Below, in pieces: positions 22,660 through 33,480 of a stretch of 64,000 nt of DNA. The notes under the pieces are model-generated. The model searched no databases. It was not told the DNA's origin and saw only the letters and a list, made by a program, of their open reading frames with translations. The position numbers and the translations under genes were made by a program. Source of the DNA: Akebia trifoliata (taxonomy: Eukaryota > Streptophyta > Magnoliopsida > Ranunculales > Lardizabalaceae); assembly GCA_017979445.1 (NCBI GenBank), contig CM030718.1:18409021-18473020 (forward strand), in the 5' to 3' direction. How positions within the stretch are numbered: the first letter of the stretch is position 1; each line of letters opens with the position of its first letter.

Positions 22660-23404
22660 GAGAAAACTTCAAAAATGATGATTTTGACACTTAATCAAAT
22701 TTTCATGGCTTTAACTATTTTTTGTTTTATCGCATTTTTTTTAGGTTTTTCTACTCAACTAAGTCCATCTTGTGGAATAGATTGATACCTTAGGATCACT
22801 AAATAATTTCAAAAATGATGTATTGTGATTGATACCTAGGAAAATAGATGTTTTATCGATGGATAGAAAGAACATATGTTCTCGACTGATTGATGGGACA
22901 GTGACTCTAACTTTTGATAGATTGGTGGATAAATGAATTTATAGATATATGTAACTGGAGGGCACTGCCATAGCTTGTTTGTATTTTTTATAAAAAGAAA
23001 TTATATATATATATATAATAAAAACTATTTTTAGCTACTAAAAAATGTCGTAGAAAATTTATAAAAAGTGATGTGTCGCTATATTTTCGGAAGCAGTAGG
23101 TTGATCTAGGATAACACTTAATGCTCCATTCACTTTTGTAGTATGGTATATCTTACAGAGTAGTAGAGTTCGTGAAATCCGAGAATTTCTCGTCTTCTTT
23201 CATGGGGAACATTTGTGTGTAAATGCACGATTTTGTATAGTGTAGAGATAGTCAAAGTTCATATTGCATTGTTTAATAGACTTAGATAAGAGGAATCTCT
23301 CCTGGACTAGTTGGTGATTTTAAGAGTCTGTACCCATCAAACGGTTGACATTACCATTAGTAGAACTCAATATTGGGTTATTGGCAATGGCTAGTCTTAG
23401 CTGG
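22660..23404 (+). mobile_element. Fragment of the 2.7-kb LTR family
   Basis: Collinear with about 11720-12535 of the solo LTR at 10690-13355: shared GTTCTCGACTGATTGATGGG, GGAGGGCACTGCCA.., ATCTAGGATAACACT and TGTATAGTGTAGAGATAG. It stops abruptly at 23404 where a different LTR begins. The missing right part is not visible downstream within the next kilobase. Confidence 0.75.
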
Positions 23405-24000
23405 TGTTATAGGTCAAAATGGGCCCACGTCAAGATCATAATCAAGCTTTTCTTATTTGAAAATCAAACACAATTATGGATGTTTAGAGGTTATAGACAG
23501 TGAAGGAATAGTGTTGATTGTTAGAAAATGCTTTGAGAAACACTATGTGCCAAAATCGCTATGAGAACATCATGTCAATATTTATACTACAATTAAAAAA
23601 CGTTATATCGTTATCTATTAGAATGGTATTTGATTCCTCAACTTAAGTAAGCAATTCTCTATGTGTTGTTATTGAGCTTGGTGTAATATCTTTACATACG
23701 TGTTAATACTCTGTAATTTTCCAAGTGTCCTTTGTAAATATGTCTATTTTTAGACTGTGCATTTATTACATTTTGACTTTTTTAAAAATAATGGAATCTA
23801 TCAGTTTTCTCCCCCTATATTTTTCTATAAATAGAGAGGAGAGACTACTATTTAAAGGGGAGAAACATTTTAGATCAAACATTAGGGATCTAATAGAATC
23901 AGCTCTGAGATTTTCTCCATTTTTTTAGGAAACTTTAGATTTTGAGAAAGAATGAGCATATCTTCCCATTTTATCGCGAAGGTCTATTGTAAATCAAATT
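23405..24000 (+). mobile_element. LTR, TGTTATAGG family, copy 1
   Basis: Begins TGTTATAGGTCAAAATGGGC and is collinear with 40882-41385. A TATA-type promoter TTTCTATAAATAGAGAGG at about 23824 fits a U3/R boundary. The 3' end could not be fixed, because copy 2 is truncated soon after the TATA box; the right limit given is a guess. Confidence 0.6.
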
Positions 24001-24747
24001 CGCAGAAATTCATCTAATTCAAAGGAAAGGTGGGATCAAATTCATATGGTAATCCTCATCATTTTCATTTTTCATCATAAATTTTAAGTTATTCTCTAAT
24101 AATCTGAGAATTTCACAAATTAAAATTTGAGTTTGTCCAGGAATTTCGTCAGATTTGACTATAAAATTATTTTTATTGGTAAAATGATCTTTAAATCAAT
24201 AAATCTAATTGTCTTTCTGTCAAATTATGATATATGGGTTTCTTTTTCAAGAAATAAACTTTATTTTGAAAATTTGGATAAATCCTGAAATGTGAATTGG
24301 AGCTAATCACATGTCATATTGAGAGGTTGGATCACAGATCCTCTCTTTAAGTAAGGACGAGATCAACCAAGAACTCATCACTATCCCCCAAACATATTAG
24401 ATATGAGAAACACCACAAACAAGTGCATTATCTAATGATTTTAGATTCGAAAATCTAAATCAAACAAGTTTTGAGAGCGAACCTTTATCGGGAGAAATAA
24501 AATAGTGTTTTCATTGAGAGGATCTTGGTTGTGATTAGTTTGTAGTACACAAGCTAGGTGATTTTTTTAGTCCTTATTCCTCTAAAGTCAATGGCTTTCG
24601 ATACAGAGATTGACTTTTCTTTCTGGCAACTGCTGAAGATTAGAGAACCTGCAATATATCTTGAAATTTTTTTTCTAACTGAACTCATGCTACTGCATAT
24701 TGTGTAAATTGTGAATATTCCTTTTCATTCACTGGTGTCCTCAGTTC
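24001..24747. other. Unassigned sequence between LTR copy 1 and ORF remnant
   Basis: No frame or homology recognised. It may include the rest of the LTR and adjoining internal sequence. Confidence 0.3.
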
Positions 24748-25032
24748 TTAGGAAAATGCAGTGAAAAACCACGGGTACCACTTTGAAACCTTTTTCATTG
24801 GACTATCATCAATGTATATTGTGGGTTCTCGTCCAGCAGTTGCAAATTTGCCTAAATTGAAAATCAATAAATCATCAAACAAGCCATTGCTAATCAAATC
24901 CTTGAAATCCTGGGTAGTAGTCCTTAGAGTCTCATGTTCTGATCTAGAAAAAAGTGGCGAATAGATGAAAAATTCTAAGTCGGGCAGTATATCATCAGGT
25001 TTTGATTCTTCATATAGAAAACATGGGAACAT
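24748..25032 (-). CDS. Unrecognised 94-codon frame, possible exon of the split minus-strand gene
   Basis: Starts MFPCFLYEESKPDDILPDLE and ends WYPWFFTAFS. I do not recognise a domain. It has ordinary protein composition (acidic N-terminal part, DFKDL, PTIYIDD) rather than the low complexity of nearby repeat frames. It is on the same strand as the plant-mobile-domain pseudogene at 38422-39625 and lies beyond the element that interrupts it. Could be a downstream exon of that gene, or chance. Confidence 0.3.
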   Translation of the reverse strand: MFPCFLYEESKPDDILPDLEFFIYSPLFSRSEHETLRTTTQDFKDLISNGLFDDLLIFNLGKFATAGREPTIYIDDSPMKKVSKWYPWFFTAFS

Positions 25033-25529
25033 GTTATTTCTCAGGCAAAAAACAAAATTTCATTGTTCACTTTACTTTGCGTAAGGGGATCCTATTTATA
25101 GCGAAAGGTGCTGGCATTTCTTGAGTAATTATTACTGCAGGCAAATATGTTATGATGGTTGTCTCCTAGTCCACAAAAATCAAAATAGTGCGAGTCAGTT
25201 AGGTTAGGTTATAGGAATCATCTTGCGGGTATGTTATTTTCCCTCAGTAACGTTATGTATTTCTATTTCCACCAACTCATATTGACCCGTTGCCTGTTGC
25301 GTTGTTATTTCTCTTTGCTTGTATTCCTTGTCCTTTTCTGTTTGAGATTTTTCAAATAAAATCATCAAACTAAACAGATATTTGCCTTCAAAGCTTTCTA
25401 CTCTTGATGTGCCAACATTGGATAAGTCTTGTATGCTTATTGGTTCTTTTTTCTATACAGTGTTAGCATTAGTATTATTCATTAACCAGTCATGATAATA
25501 TTGCATGCATAATTCATGAGATTTGCATT

Positions 25530-25640
25530 TTACTTACCAACATCTTATTCATCTTCGAACATCACTTTTGTCCTTGATTCTGTCCTTTTCATCTTCTTCT
25601 TCTTTTTCTTCTTTTGATTTCTTCTCACTTCCTTCTGATG
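25530..25640 (-). pseudogene. Charged Lys/Glu-rich coding-like stretch
   Basis: On the minus strand, from about 25640 to the stop at 25530, a frame reads EMTSEGSEKKSKEEKEEDEK and on to DKSDVRR. Its upstream part has stops. It directly borders the truncated LTR at 25692 and is on the strand of the plant-mobile-domain pseudogene, so it may be its C-terminal, charged tail. The GAA/AAA-rich sequence could also be low complexity. Confidence 0.25.
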
Positions 25641-25691
25641 TCATTTCATCATTTTTTCAGTTTGTTCTTCATTTATCATCATTTCTTCACC

Positions 25692-27135
25692 AACCCATAC
25701 CCCTACATCCTAATGCATCACCTTTCTTTAACACAACCACCAACCCACATCACAACCTCTACCCCCTATATCCTAATCCATCACTTTTCTCTAACACAAC
25801 TACCAACCCACATCATAACCCACACCTCCCTTCATCATTCACCCTCATTCTCACAAGCAAACACCACATCCCTTCCTTCCAAACAATACTTCATCTCCAT
25901 ACTTTTTTTGACACATGTCATCATCCCCTTAACCCTCCCAAAAAACTAAACACTTAACTCCTTACACAACTCATTTTTCTAATCAAACACCTCACCTCCT
26001 TATCCAACTAACACTCAATCCCATTCTTTCAACCAACCCTCAACATCTCATCTCACCAAACACTCAACCCTAATAGGTAGGGGAAGATTCAAATCATTTA
26101 CGTAAACAACTATCTATTTTCACCCCATTCCACAAATACCCTCACCCCAACTTCAAATTTCACACCTCTCACTCTCAAACCCCATGTCATTCTCTACTCT
26201 TCTAACTTTTCACCCCATTATACTTGCAAAAGCAATCCTCAACACCTATAAATCCTCTCATCTCTTTCCAAAATTGGCACCAAACACTAAGTCTAGCACA
26301 CAAAAAATCTCCCCTTAACTCTCTTCTACTCTACTCTCATACTCTTACATAATTCTTAAAAAATATTCTCCTAATTCTACTAAGAACCTAAAGAAGAAGA
26401 AAAAGAAAGAAAAAAGGGAAGAAGACATCAAGGCTTCAAGGTAGAGTTGAAGATAGCATTTCATACCCCCTCTCTCTCCCCTCTTCATATCCATCTTCTA
26501 CCATTCCTTCACCTTTATAATTTTTATTTTTAGAAAGATTTAAGTTGTGATGCTCCCCCTCCCCTATCTCTGATAGATCAGACCTTGATTCGGTTGAAAG
26601 TATAAGGGTTGTAACTACTTTCAAAATAAAATGATTTTAAACATTTCAAATTGTTCTGAGGTAATTAGTATTCGAGTCCTCAACCCATGAGAATGGACCC
26701 CTAACCATTAGCCAATACTCTTCAAAACATGTTATTTCAAGGCTAAATTTCTATAAGGATCATCTCCTTCGATAAGATAATCCCTATAGTCTAAGCCGAT
26801 AACAAATCCCTACTTATGGTACAAGTCATCAACATGTGCCACTTTTATTTCATTTATGCTTGCATCCAAAATGACCAAGTTATGTTGAAGTTACCACCAC
26901 TTTGTGGAGAGAAAGGGGTGCCTAACACCTTCCCCTTTCTCTAATCGAGTCACTTACCCCAACCTTAGGTTGATTGGTGTTCTATCCGTACGATAGTCAC
27001 TAAATGCCAAAAATAACACTTTTATTCTAAAAATGTATATCAAGTGACCATTTACTCTCTTTTACAAATATGGATGGTGACGACTCCAAATCTTTGTAAT
27101 AGTGATATTTAGAAATAAAAAATCACGCATCTACA
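25692..27135 (+). mobile_element. 5'-truncated left LTR of gag-only element
   Basis: Collinear with 37197-38505 of the right LTR (for example CTAACACAACTACCAACCCA, TTTTGACACATGTCATCATC, CACCTATAAATCC, ATCATCTCCTTCGAT), ending ATCACGCATCTACA. The first ~560 bp present in the right LTR are missing. The break falls inside an array of ~60-bp repeats (CCATCACTTTTCTCTAACAC), which suggests deletion or recombination there. Confidence 0.8.
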
Positions 27136-27137
27136 AC

Positions 27138-27156
27138 TGACGACTCCACTAGGGAG
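27138..27156 (+). promoter_or_regulatory. Primer-binding site of gag-only element
   Basis: TGACGACTCCACTAGGGAG two bases after the LTR end, equivalent to the TGGCGACTCCACTGGGGA sites of the elements at both window ends. Confidence 0.6.
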
Positions 27157-27798
27157 ACTAGGTTCATCCCTCGTGTCAACTCAGTCATTTTGAAAAAAAT
27201 ATATATTTTTATTTTCTAGCTAATATTATTTTTTATTTGTTGTTTGTGTTTTCTTTCTTTTTATTTACATGTTCATGTTGTAATATTTATTTACATTTTT
27301 CCTTCATTACATACTTGTAAGGGGGTCGATGATGAAAAAAATACACGAGCACATACGAGCATAGCCTATTACACAAACCACCCCATCCTAAAAAATATCT
27401 AGCCCTGATGCCTAGTAGTTCTACGGCTTGAGATTATTATTTCAAGTGTCGGGAATGAACACATCAAGTCCAATCGCCAACTTACGATGTGTATACTCCG
27501 GTGTGCATCGAGGTTTGAAGATCTGGTAACCGTAAATCCTCCTATTATTGCATGTATATGCCCGACTAGATGTGCTAGGACACATGTTCTAAACAGACAC
27601 ATCGACTCCTAATTGCGAGTTATAATTATTTTTGAGACCTCGAAACCCAAATTGTAAGCTCACGAAGGCAAGTTGTATAGTTTTAGGTGTGTTTTTTTCC
27701 TTTACTTATTCCCCTATGTAAGAAGGGGAAATCCTTTTTGTAAGCCATGCATATCATCAAAAAGAAAAACAAAAAAAAATGTATTTTCTTCTTGGCTC
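27157..27798 (+). mobile_element. Leader of gag-only element, part 1
   Basis: Non-coding sequence between primer site and the nested solo LTR. No frame with homology. Confidence 0.5.
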
Positions 27799-27803
27799 AA
27801 GCC

Positions 27804-29490
27804 TGTAGACACCTAGATTTGGGCCCTCGACGTAAAATGTCCAAATCTATCAAAAATCGGATTAGGCCCTCAAAGCTCAAACCTCCAAAAATCATCTTTC
27901 TCTTTCAATAAATGGCCCAAGGCCCTACTCACGTGGCCCACAGACCAAAAGCTCTTCATTACTCCTCACCATTTCTTAACCCATTACTATACCTAAGCCC
28001 GTTCAACTCAACTCATAATACACCCCTACCCAATTTATTACCTAAGCCCAATTCTATTCAACTCATCACCTAAATCATTCTACCCAAATCCAAGCCCACT
28101 ACCATTACTATTCAACCCACTACCCAATTACCTACCCAAGCCCAACATCACAACCAATCACCATAATCATCAAGGTGGGACACATGTCACCACCTTAACT
28201 CACCTCCCTCATCCAATAACTTACCCCCATCACCTTTTCTCTAAAAAATCATCTACTCTCATCACCTTTTCTTTAAAAAATCACATCAATCCATTATCCT
28301 CTTCTAACCTACCATCATCATGTCCTACAAACCTACCATCATCATTCCCTACAAACTCATATAATACTTCAAACCCACACCACTCCTTTCAAATTAAAAA
28401 CTCATTATCTCCCATTAACTCATCCAAACATCTAATCTCCACACATTTTGATACATGTCATCATCTCCCTCACCCTCCTAAAAACCTAAATAATTATCCT
28501 CTTACACGATCCATTATCTTAAACCAAATACCACTCCCCTTTCACCTCACCAATTAATTACCCTCTCACACAATCTCATTCTCACACTATTTTTATTCAT
28601 TTCATTCCACCTAATACTTAATCCAAATGGGTTGAAAGATCCAACCCATTTGGGTTATAAATAACCCATTTAACCCCCCTTCCCTAAATACCCTTTAATC
28701 TCCTTCAAATTACACACACCTCACACTATTCTACCATTTCTCGTCATTTCACACAACTCTACCCCTAAAAATAACTCTCAAACTTTATAAAATCCCCTTT
28801 ATTATCAACTTTCACTACCTAATGAAAATTTGAAAAAATAACCTTCTAAAAAATTATAACTCTCCCCACTTTCATCTCTCTACTCTCAACTCATCTCACT
28901 ACCCTCAACTCTTAACTCTCTCAAGCAAATCAAGGAAAGTCAAATAAGACTCATCCTTTGAAGAAGAAGAAAAAAGTCAAGATCAAGGTGGGTTTTGAAT
29001 AAAACAATCCCCATTCTCTCCCCTCCAACTACCCTCTTTTACTCATCTCATTTCTCTATACCTTTGCATATACCACAATGGTTTAAGTCATCGAAGGGCC
29101 CATTTTTCAATAAGGGAGCCTTCAATGGTTTGAGCTAATATCAAAGTCCCTCATACTTGAGGACACATATCAGGCTTTTTCGACTCTTTTTATTTTCTTT
29201 TTCTTTTTCTTTTTCAAAATTGATCGAATCTGAAGTTACCACCAAAGATGGAGGGAGTAGGGTGCCTAACACCTTCCCTACTCCCTAATATGGACCCCCT
29301 TACCTATAGTCCAAGGTTGGGCCAAATGAGTCGTATCCGTTCGAGAGTTACTAAACATCAAAATAAATGATTTTTCAAAAGAATACATCATGGGTGACCA
29401 TTCACACATTTTTGCAATATAAGTGGTGGCGACTCCAAAATCCCCCAAAGTGGTTGATATATTAAAAAATGAATAAATCACGTGTCTACA
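27804..29490 (+). mobile_element. Solo LTR, 1,687 bp, target duplication AAGCC
   Basis: Starts TGTAGACACCTAGATTTGG and ends AATCACGTGTCTACA, with perfectly matching terminal TGTAGACAC / GTGTCTACA. Identical AAGCC lies on both sides (27799-27803 and 29491-29495). TATA-like GGGTTATAAATAACCC at about 28653. It belongs to the same broad LTR class as its host element (TGTAGACACC start, TCTACA end, C-rich middle) but is a separate insertion. Confidence 0.9.
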
Positions 29491-29936
29491 AAGCCAAAAA
29501 GCAAAGGAAATGTGCCTTAAGTTTGAAATACAAACTTTAAAAAAAAATTGTCAAAAAGTCATACTAGTCCATGTTTCAAGCGCGAACAGGTATAAAATAC
29601 CCTAGTCCCTGCTTGAAATACAGACTTTAAAAATGATAATAATAATAATTTTTTTGCTCATTTCATTCCTAATATCAATCTTGACAACTTTTATTCTAGG
29701 ACTTACTTTCGTTTTTTGAATTTTAAGGTCTAAAAATGCTTAAATGGGTCATTTTTATAATTATGTTCAAGGACTACCACTCGTTACCATTTTAAATAGG
29801 ATTTTGACTCTCCTAAATGTCCATTTATGTTCCAAATTGAGTTCGCCTATTCTCTACTGAGACCCAAATTGGCTTACTATCGACTACGATTACAATCAAA
29901 CTCACTATCATTCATTACTAAGGATTAACTCAAATC

Positions 29937-30480
29937 GGGTCCACGACCCGTATTCATTTCGAACCGGGTCTACGACCCATATCAAATCCAAATCGGGTCC
30001 ACGACCCATATACAATCCGGATAGGATCCTCGACCCACATCCATTTCAAATAGGGTTCACAACCCGTATGCAATCCGAATTGGGTCCAAGACCCGTATCC
30101 ATTTCGAATTAGGTCCAGAACCCGTATCTGACCCATATCTATTACGAATCGGACCCACGACCCATATATAATCTGGATTGGGTTGTCGATCCACATCCAT
30201 TACGAATTGCATCCACCATCCGTATCCATTTCAAATCAGGTCCATGATCTGTATCCATTTTGAATTGGATCCACAATCGATATCTATTTCAAACTAGGTC
30301 AACGACTCATATCCATGTCAAACTAGGTTTACTTCAGATCGGGTCAATGATCCAAAGTCGACCCAAATCAGGTCCACAATCCAATTTTGACCTGAACTAG
30401 GTCCATCCTCTAATTTTGACCCGAATCGGATTCATCCTCCAATTTCGACCCGAACCAAATCCATGATCCATATGCAATCC
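29937..30480. repeat. Tandem ~30-bp repeats, GGGTCCACGACCCGTATCC type
   Basis: More than a dozen degenerate copies of CGGGTCCACGACCCATATCC with linker variants. The block is GC-richer than its neighbours. Short open frames in it are by-products of the repeat period. Confidence 0.85.
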
Positions 30481-30829
30481 AACAAAGTCAACAATCAATC
30501 GATCAACCCAAATAATTTCAACCAATTTTTAAATAAATAAAAAAACAAAAAAAATAAATTTGAAAATAAAGAAAAAGATATTTAAAGGCGCCAATTGCAT
30601 TTCGTAATCAAAGTCAGTGCCTAAGAATTATCTTGTCATGTTGATACGAGGGGAATAGACAATGTCTATTCAAGGAAATGAGATGATTTAAGAGTGTCTT
30701 TGCAAAAATATTATGCGCCACCTCTTCCTTGGGTATCTGACTGGTCGATATTGATTTTAGATAACTGAATTAGGTAAACAAAAAAATCTATGTTTTTCCA
30801 ATTCGATTTGTTCACAATGATCTATTTTA

Positions 30830-31326
30830 CACAATATTTTCCAAACTTTCTATTGATGCCAGCAACATGCTGATGTAATCTATTATTTTCAAATAATACC
30901 AACTTCATGTTCATGCCAACTTCGTGTTGATGTAACCATCCTCACAAAAATATACAGCACAGTTTCATACTGATGCGGCTCCGCACTGATGTCAGCCCTA
31001 CGCTGACGTAACCCACTCATTCAAGAGTATGCAACCCAGCTCCATGCTGATGCCAACTCCGTGTTGATGCTAGCTCCGTACTTATGTAATTATTTTCAAA
31101 AATACTCAACCAAGCTCTGTGTTGATGCCAACTCCATGTTGATGTTAGCTTCGTGTTGATGTAATTATTTTCAAAAATACACAATCCAGCTCTGTGTTGA
31201 TGCCAACTTCGTATTGATGCCAACTTCGTGCTAATGTAACCATCTTCAAAAAGAAAAAAAATTATAAAAATAAAATAAAAAATATGCCACCCAGATCCAT
31301 GTTGATGTAGCCATTTTCAAAAAGAA

Positions 31327-31369
<43 letters not shown>

Positions 31370-31945
31370 TAAAAAATATACCATCCAGCTTCGTACTGAT
31401 GCTGGCTCCATGTCGATGCCAGTCTAGTACCGATGTAATCTACTCTTTCAAGAGCATGCAATCTAGTTCTGTACTGATGCCAACTCCGTGTTAATACCAG
31501 CTTCGTACTGATATAATTATTTTCAAAAATACGCAATCCAACTCTGTGTTGATGCCAACTCTGTGTTCATGTCAACTCTGTGCTAATGTAATTATTTTCA
31601 AAAATACACAATCAAGCTCCGTGTTGATGCCAACTCCGTATTGATGCCAGTTTCGTGTTGATGTAAGCATCTTAAAAAATAAAAATGTAAAAAAATAAAA
31701 ATAAAATAAAAAATATGCCACCCAACTCCGTACTGATGCCGACTATGTATCGATGCCAACCTTGTGCCGATGTAATCCGCCCTCTCAAGAGCACGCAATC
31801 CAATTTCATGCTGATGCCAACTCTATGTTGATGTCGACTCTATGTTGATGCCAATTCCGTGTTGATGTCGGCTCCGTGCTGATGTAATTATTTCCAAAAA
31901 TATGTAACCCAGCTCCGCGTTGAGGTCGACTCCGTGCCGAAGACC
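30830..31945. repeat. Tandem repeats, CTCCGTGTTGATGCCAA type
   Basis: Dozens of ~21-bp units of the form GATGCCAACTCCGTGTT, organised into longer units of roughly 100-200 bp with TAATTATTTTCAAAAATACAC spacers and AAT- or A-rich tracts. Because the unit is a multiple of three, minus-strand frames stay open (repeated WHQHRA-like peptides), which should not be taken as genes. Confidence 0.85.
31327..31369. repeat. (AAT)n microsatellite
   Basis: About fourteen AAT units inside the tandem-repeat leader. Confidence 0.9.
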
Positions 31946-32122
31946 CCTTTTCTTTAAAAATCATTTACTTTATAATAATTAACTTAACCTGACATAATAA
32001 AACATCATGCATCTTATCCTTTTGTAAATAGTATATTGCCACTTAGTTATTTGTATTCATAGGTGGTCAAGCGAAAGAAGTACAAACATCCTGAGAAGCC
32101 TCTGTATTTTCTTTGATCTTCA

Positions 32123-33115
32123 TTGACAATGAGTACTCTTGAGGTATTGCAACTAACAATAGTAGAGACAATAGACATCAACACAAGAATATCTGCATTA
32201 TTAGAAATTACAGAAAGACAAGAGAAGATGCTAAAAGTCGTGTTGGCCCATGACAGTTTCATACAAGTCCAGACAGTACAACACAAAGCATCAGGATCGA
32301 ATCATGATCCCCTAGAGCAACCACCACAAGGGCAACAGACCACCCTGCTACCACAATTCTGGGATATCAAGGGACTCCACTATACATTTCGCAGAATCGA
32401 CCACATCTTGTGATCATTCACGATGACGAGTGTGATTACTGGGTCACGGAAGATAAAATCACAACAGACGAGAAGATGGCCCAACAGATTGAGTCTCTCC
32501 AAGAAGAGATGAGGAAAATTAAGGGCACCAATACCTTGAAGGGAACAAGGTTCAAGAACCTCTGTTTTTATCCCAATGTGCAGCTATCAAATAAATTTAA
32601 ATACCAAAAATTCGAGAGAAGTACAATGAGGTAAGGTGTCCTCTGTCACATCTGAAACTATATTGCGAATCAATTTACTTATACAAGGAAGATGACAGAT
32701 TACTGATGCAGTTGTTTCAAAGAAGCTTGATTGGGCCAGCCCTCACATGGTTATCGAGACTGGACCATACACTCATCAAAGGTTGGCAAGACCTGGTCGA
32801 AATGTTCTAGCACAACTATAGGTTCAATACGGACGTGAGGTTGGATCGAAACGACATGGAAAAATGATACGAAAACCTAGAGAGATAGTGAAAGATTATG
32901 TTCAAAGATGGCGAGAGTCAGCTTCACAAGTGAGGCCAGCAATGACTGAACAAGATATGAACACCACGTTTATCTCGACATTAGGGAACGTATTTTACAT
33001 TCATTTGGTGGGACACACTACGAGTACCTTTTCAAACTTAATGCAAGTGGTAGATCGGGTCGAGGATGGGATTCGAATTGACTTGATCTTTGATTTTACA
33101 AACTTTGAGGCATGA
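32123..33115 (+). pseudogene. gag of the 12.8-kb element, broken
   Basis: Starts near MSTLEVLQLTIVET at 32129. Pieces in three frames follow: coiled-coil-like EKMAQQIESLQEEMRKIKG around 32480, then CPLSHLKLYCESIYLYKEDD and FQRSLIGPALTWLSRLD (32640-32765), then VKDYVQRWRESASQVRPAM up to about 33115. The hydrophobic-aromatic core with LIGPALTWL is characteristic of plant Ty3/gypsy gag capsid. At least two frameshifts and several stops separate the pieces. No protease, RT, RNase H or integrase follows before the 3' LTR, so the element was gag-only or lost pol. Confidence 0.75.
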
Positions 33116-33179
33116 GAATACAGATCTACTTAGACAAAATCAGAAGGTAAAATAAAAAATAAAAATATTCAAAAAATTT

Positions 33180-33480
33180 CATAAGAATACGCATATCCTT
33201 CCTGGGAATATTTATCGGACATTCATCTTTAGGAAGGATATTAATTTAGAATGTCCACCTTTCAAATAAAAAAATTCAAATTTTAAAAAAAAAATGCATG
33301 TCCTTCCTTGGAATATTTATCGGATATTCATCCTCAAGAAGACTATTAATTTAGAATGTCCATCTTTTAAAAAAAAATCATAATTTAAAAAAAAAATGCA
33401 TTCGCATTCCCTTCCTAGGAATATTTATCGGACCTTCGTCCTTAGAAAGGGTAATAATTTAGATGGTCCATTTAAAAAAA
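33180..33480. repeat. Three ~106-bp tandem repeats
   Basis: GGAATATTTATCGGACATTC occurs at about 33207, 33311 and 33418 in slightly varied form, each followed by a TTAATTTAGAATGTCCA stretch. Located directly downstream of gag. Confidence 0.85.

Larger units (their letters stand above)
29496..32122 (+). mobile_element. Leader of gag-only element, part 2, repeat-rich
   Basis: Continues the internal leader after the solo LTR. It holds two tandem repeat blocks (listed separately) and, at about 30600-30740, a conserved leader motif (TCAGTGCCTAAG..., then ATGCGCCACCTCTTCC) that recurs at about 60420-60540 in the right-hand element. No gene. Confidence 0.6.

Noticed and set aside
23405..24000. Considered calling a full, precisely bounded LTR
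   Set aside because: Copy 2 is truncated, so the 3' end has no comparison; only the start and the shared ~490 bp are secure.
25523..25957. Plus-strand 144-codon frame rich in Ser, His, Pro and Leu
   Set aside because: It reads through CT/CA-rich tandem repeats of the truncated LTR; the same kind of frame appears in the right LTR at 37108-37422. A composition artefact.
29954..31800. Series of minus-strand frames with repeated motifs such as YGSWTRFG and WHQHRA, looking like a repeat protein
   Set aside because: They follow exactly the tandem DNA repeats in a retroelement leader and have no start, conservation or domain; the openness follows from repeat periods divisible by three.
30830..31945. 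Repeat-spacer alternation considered as a CRISPR array
   Set aside because: Units are degenerate, directly adjacent and irregular, there are no unique spacers of fixed length, and the context is a plant retroelement.
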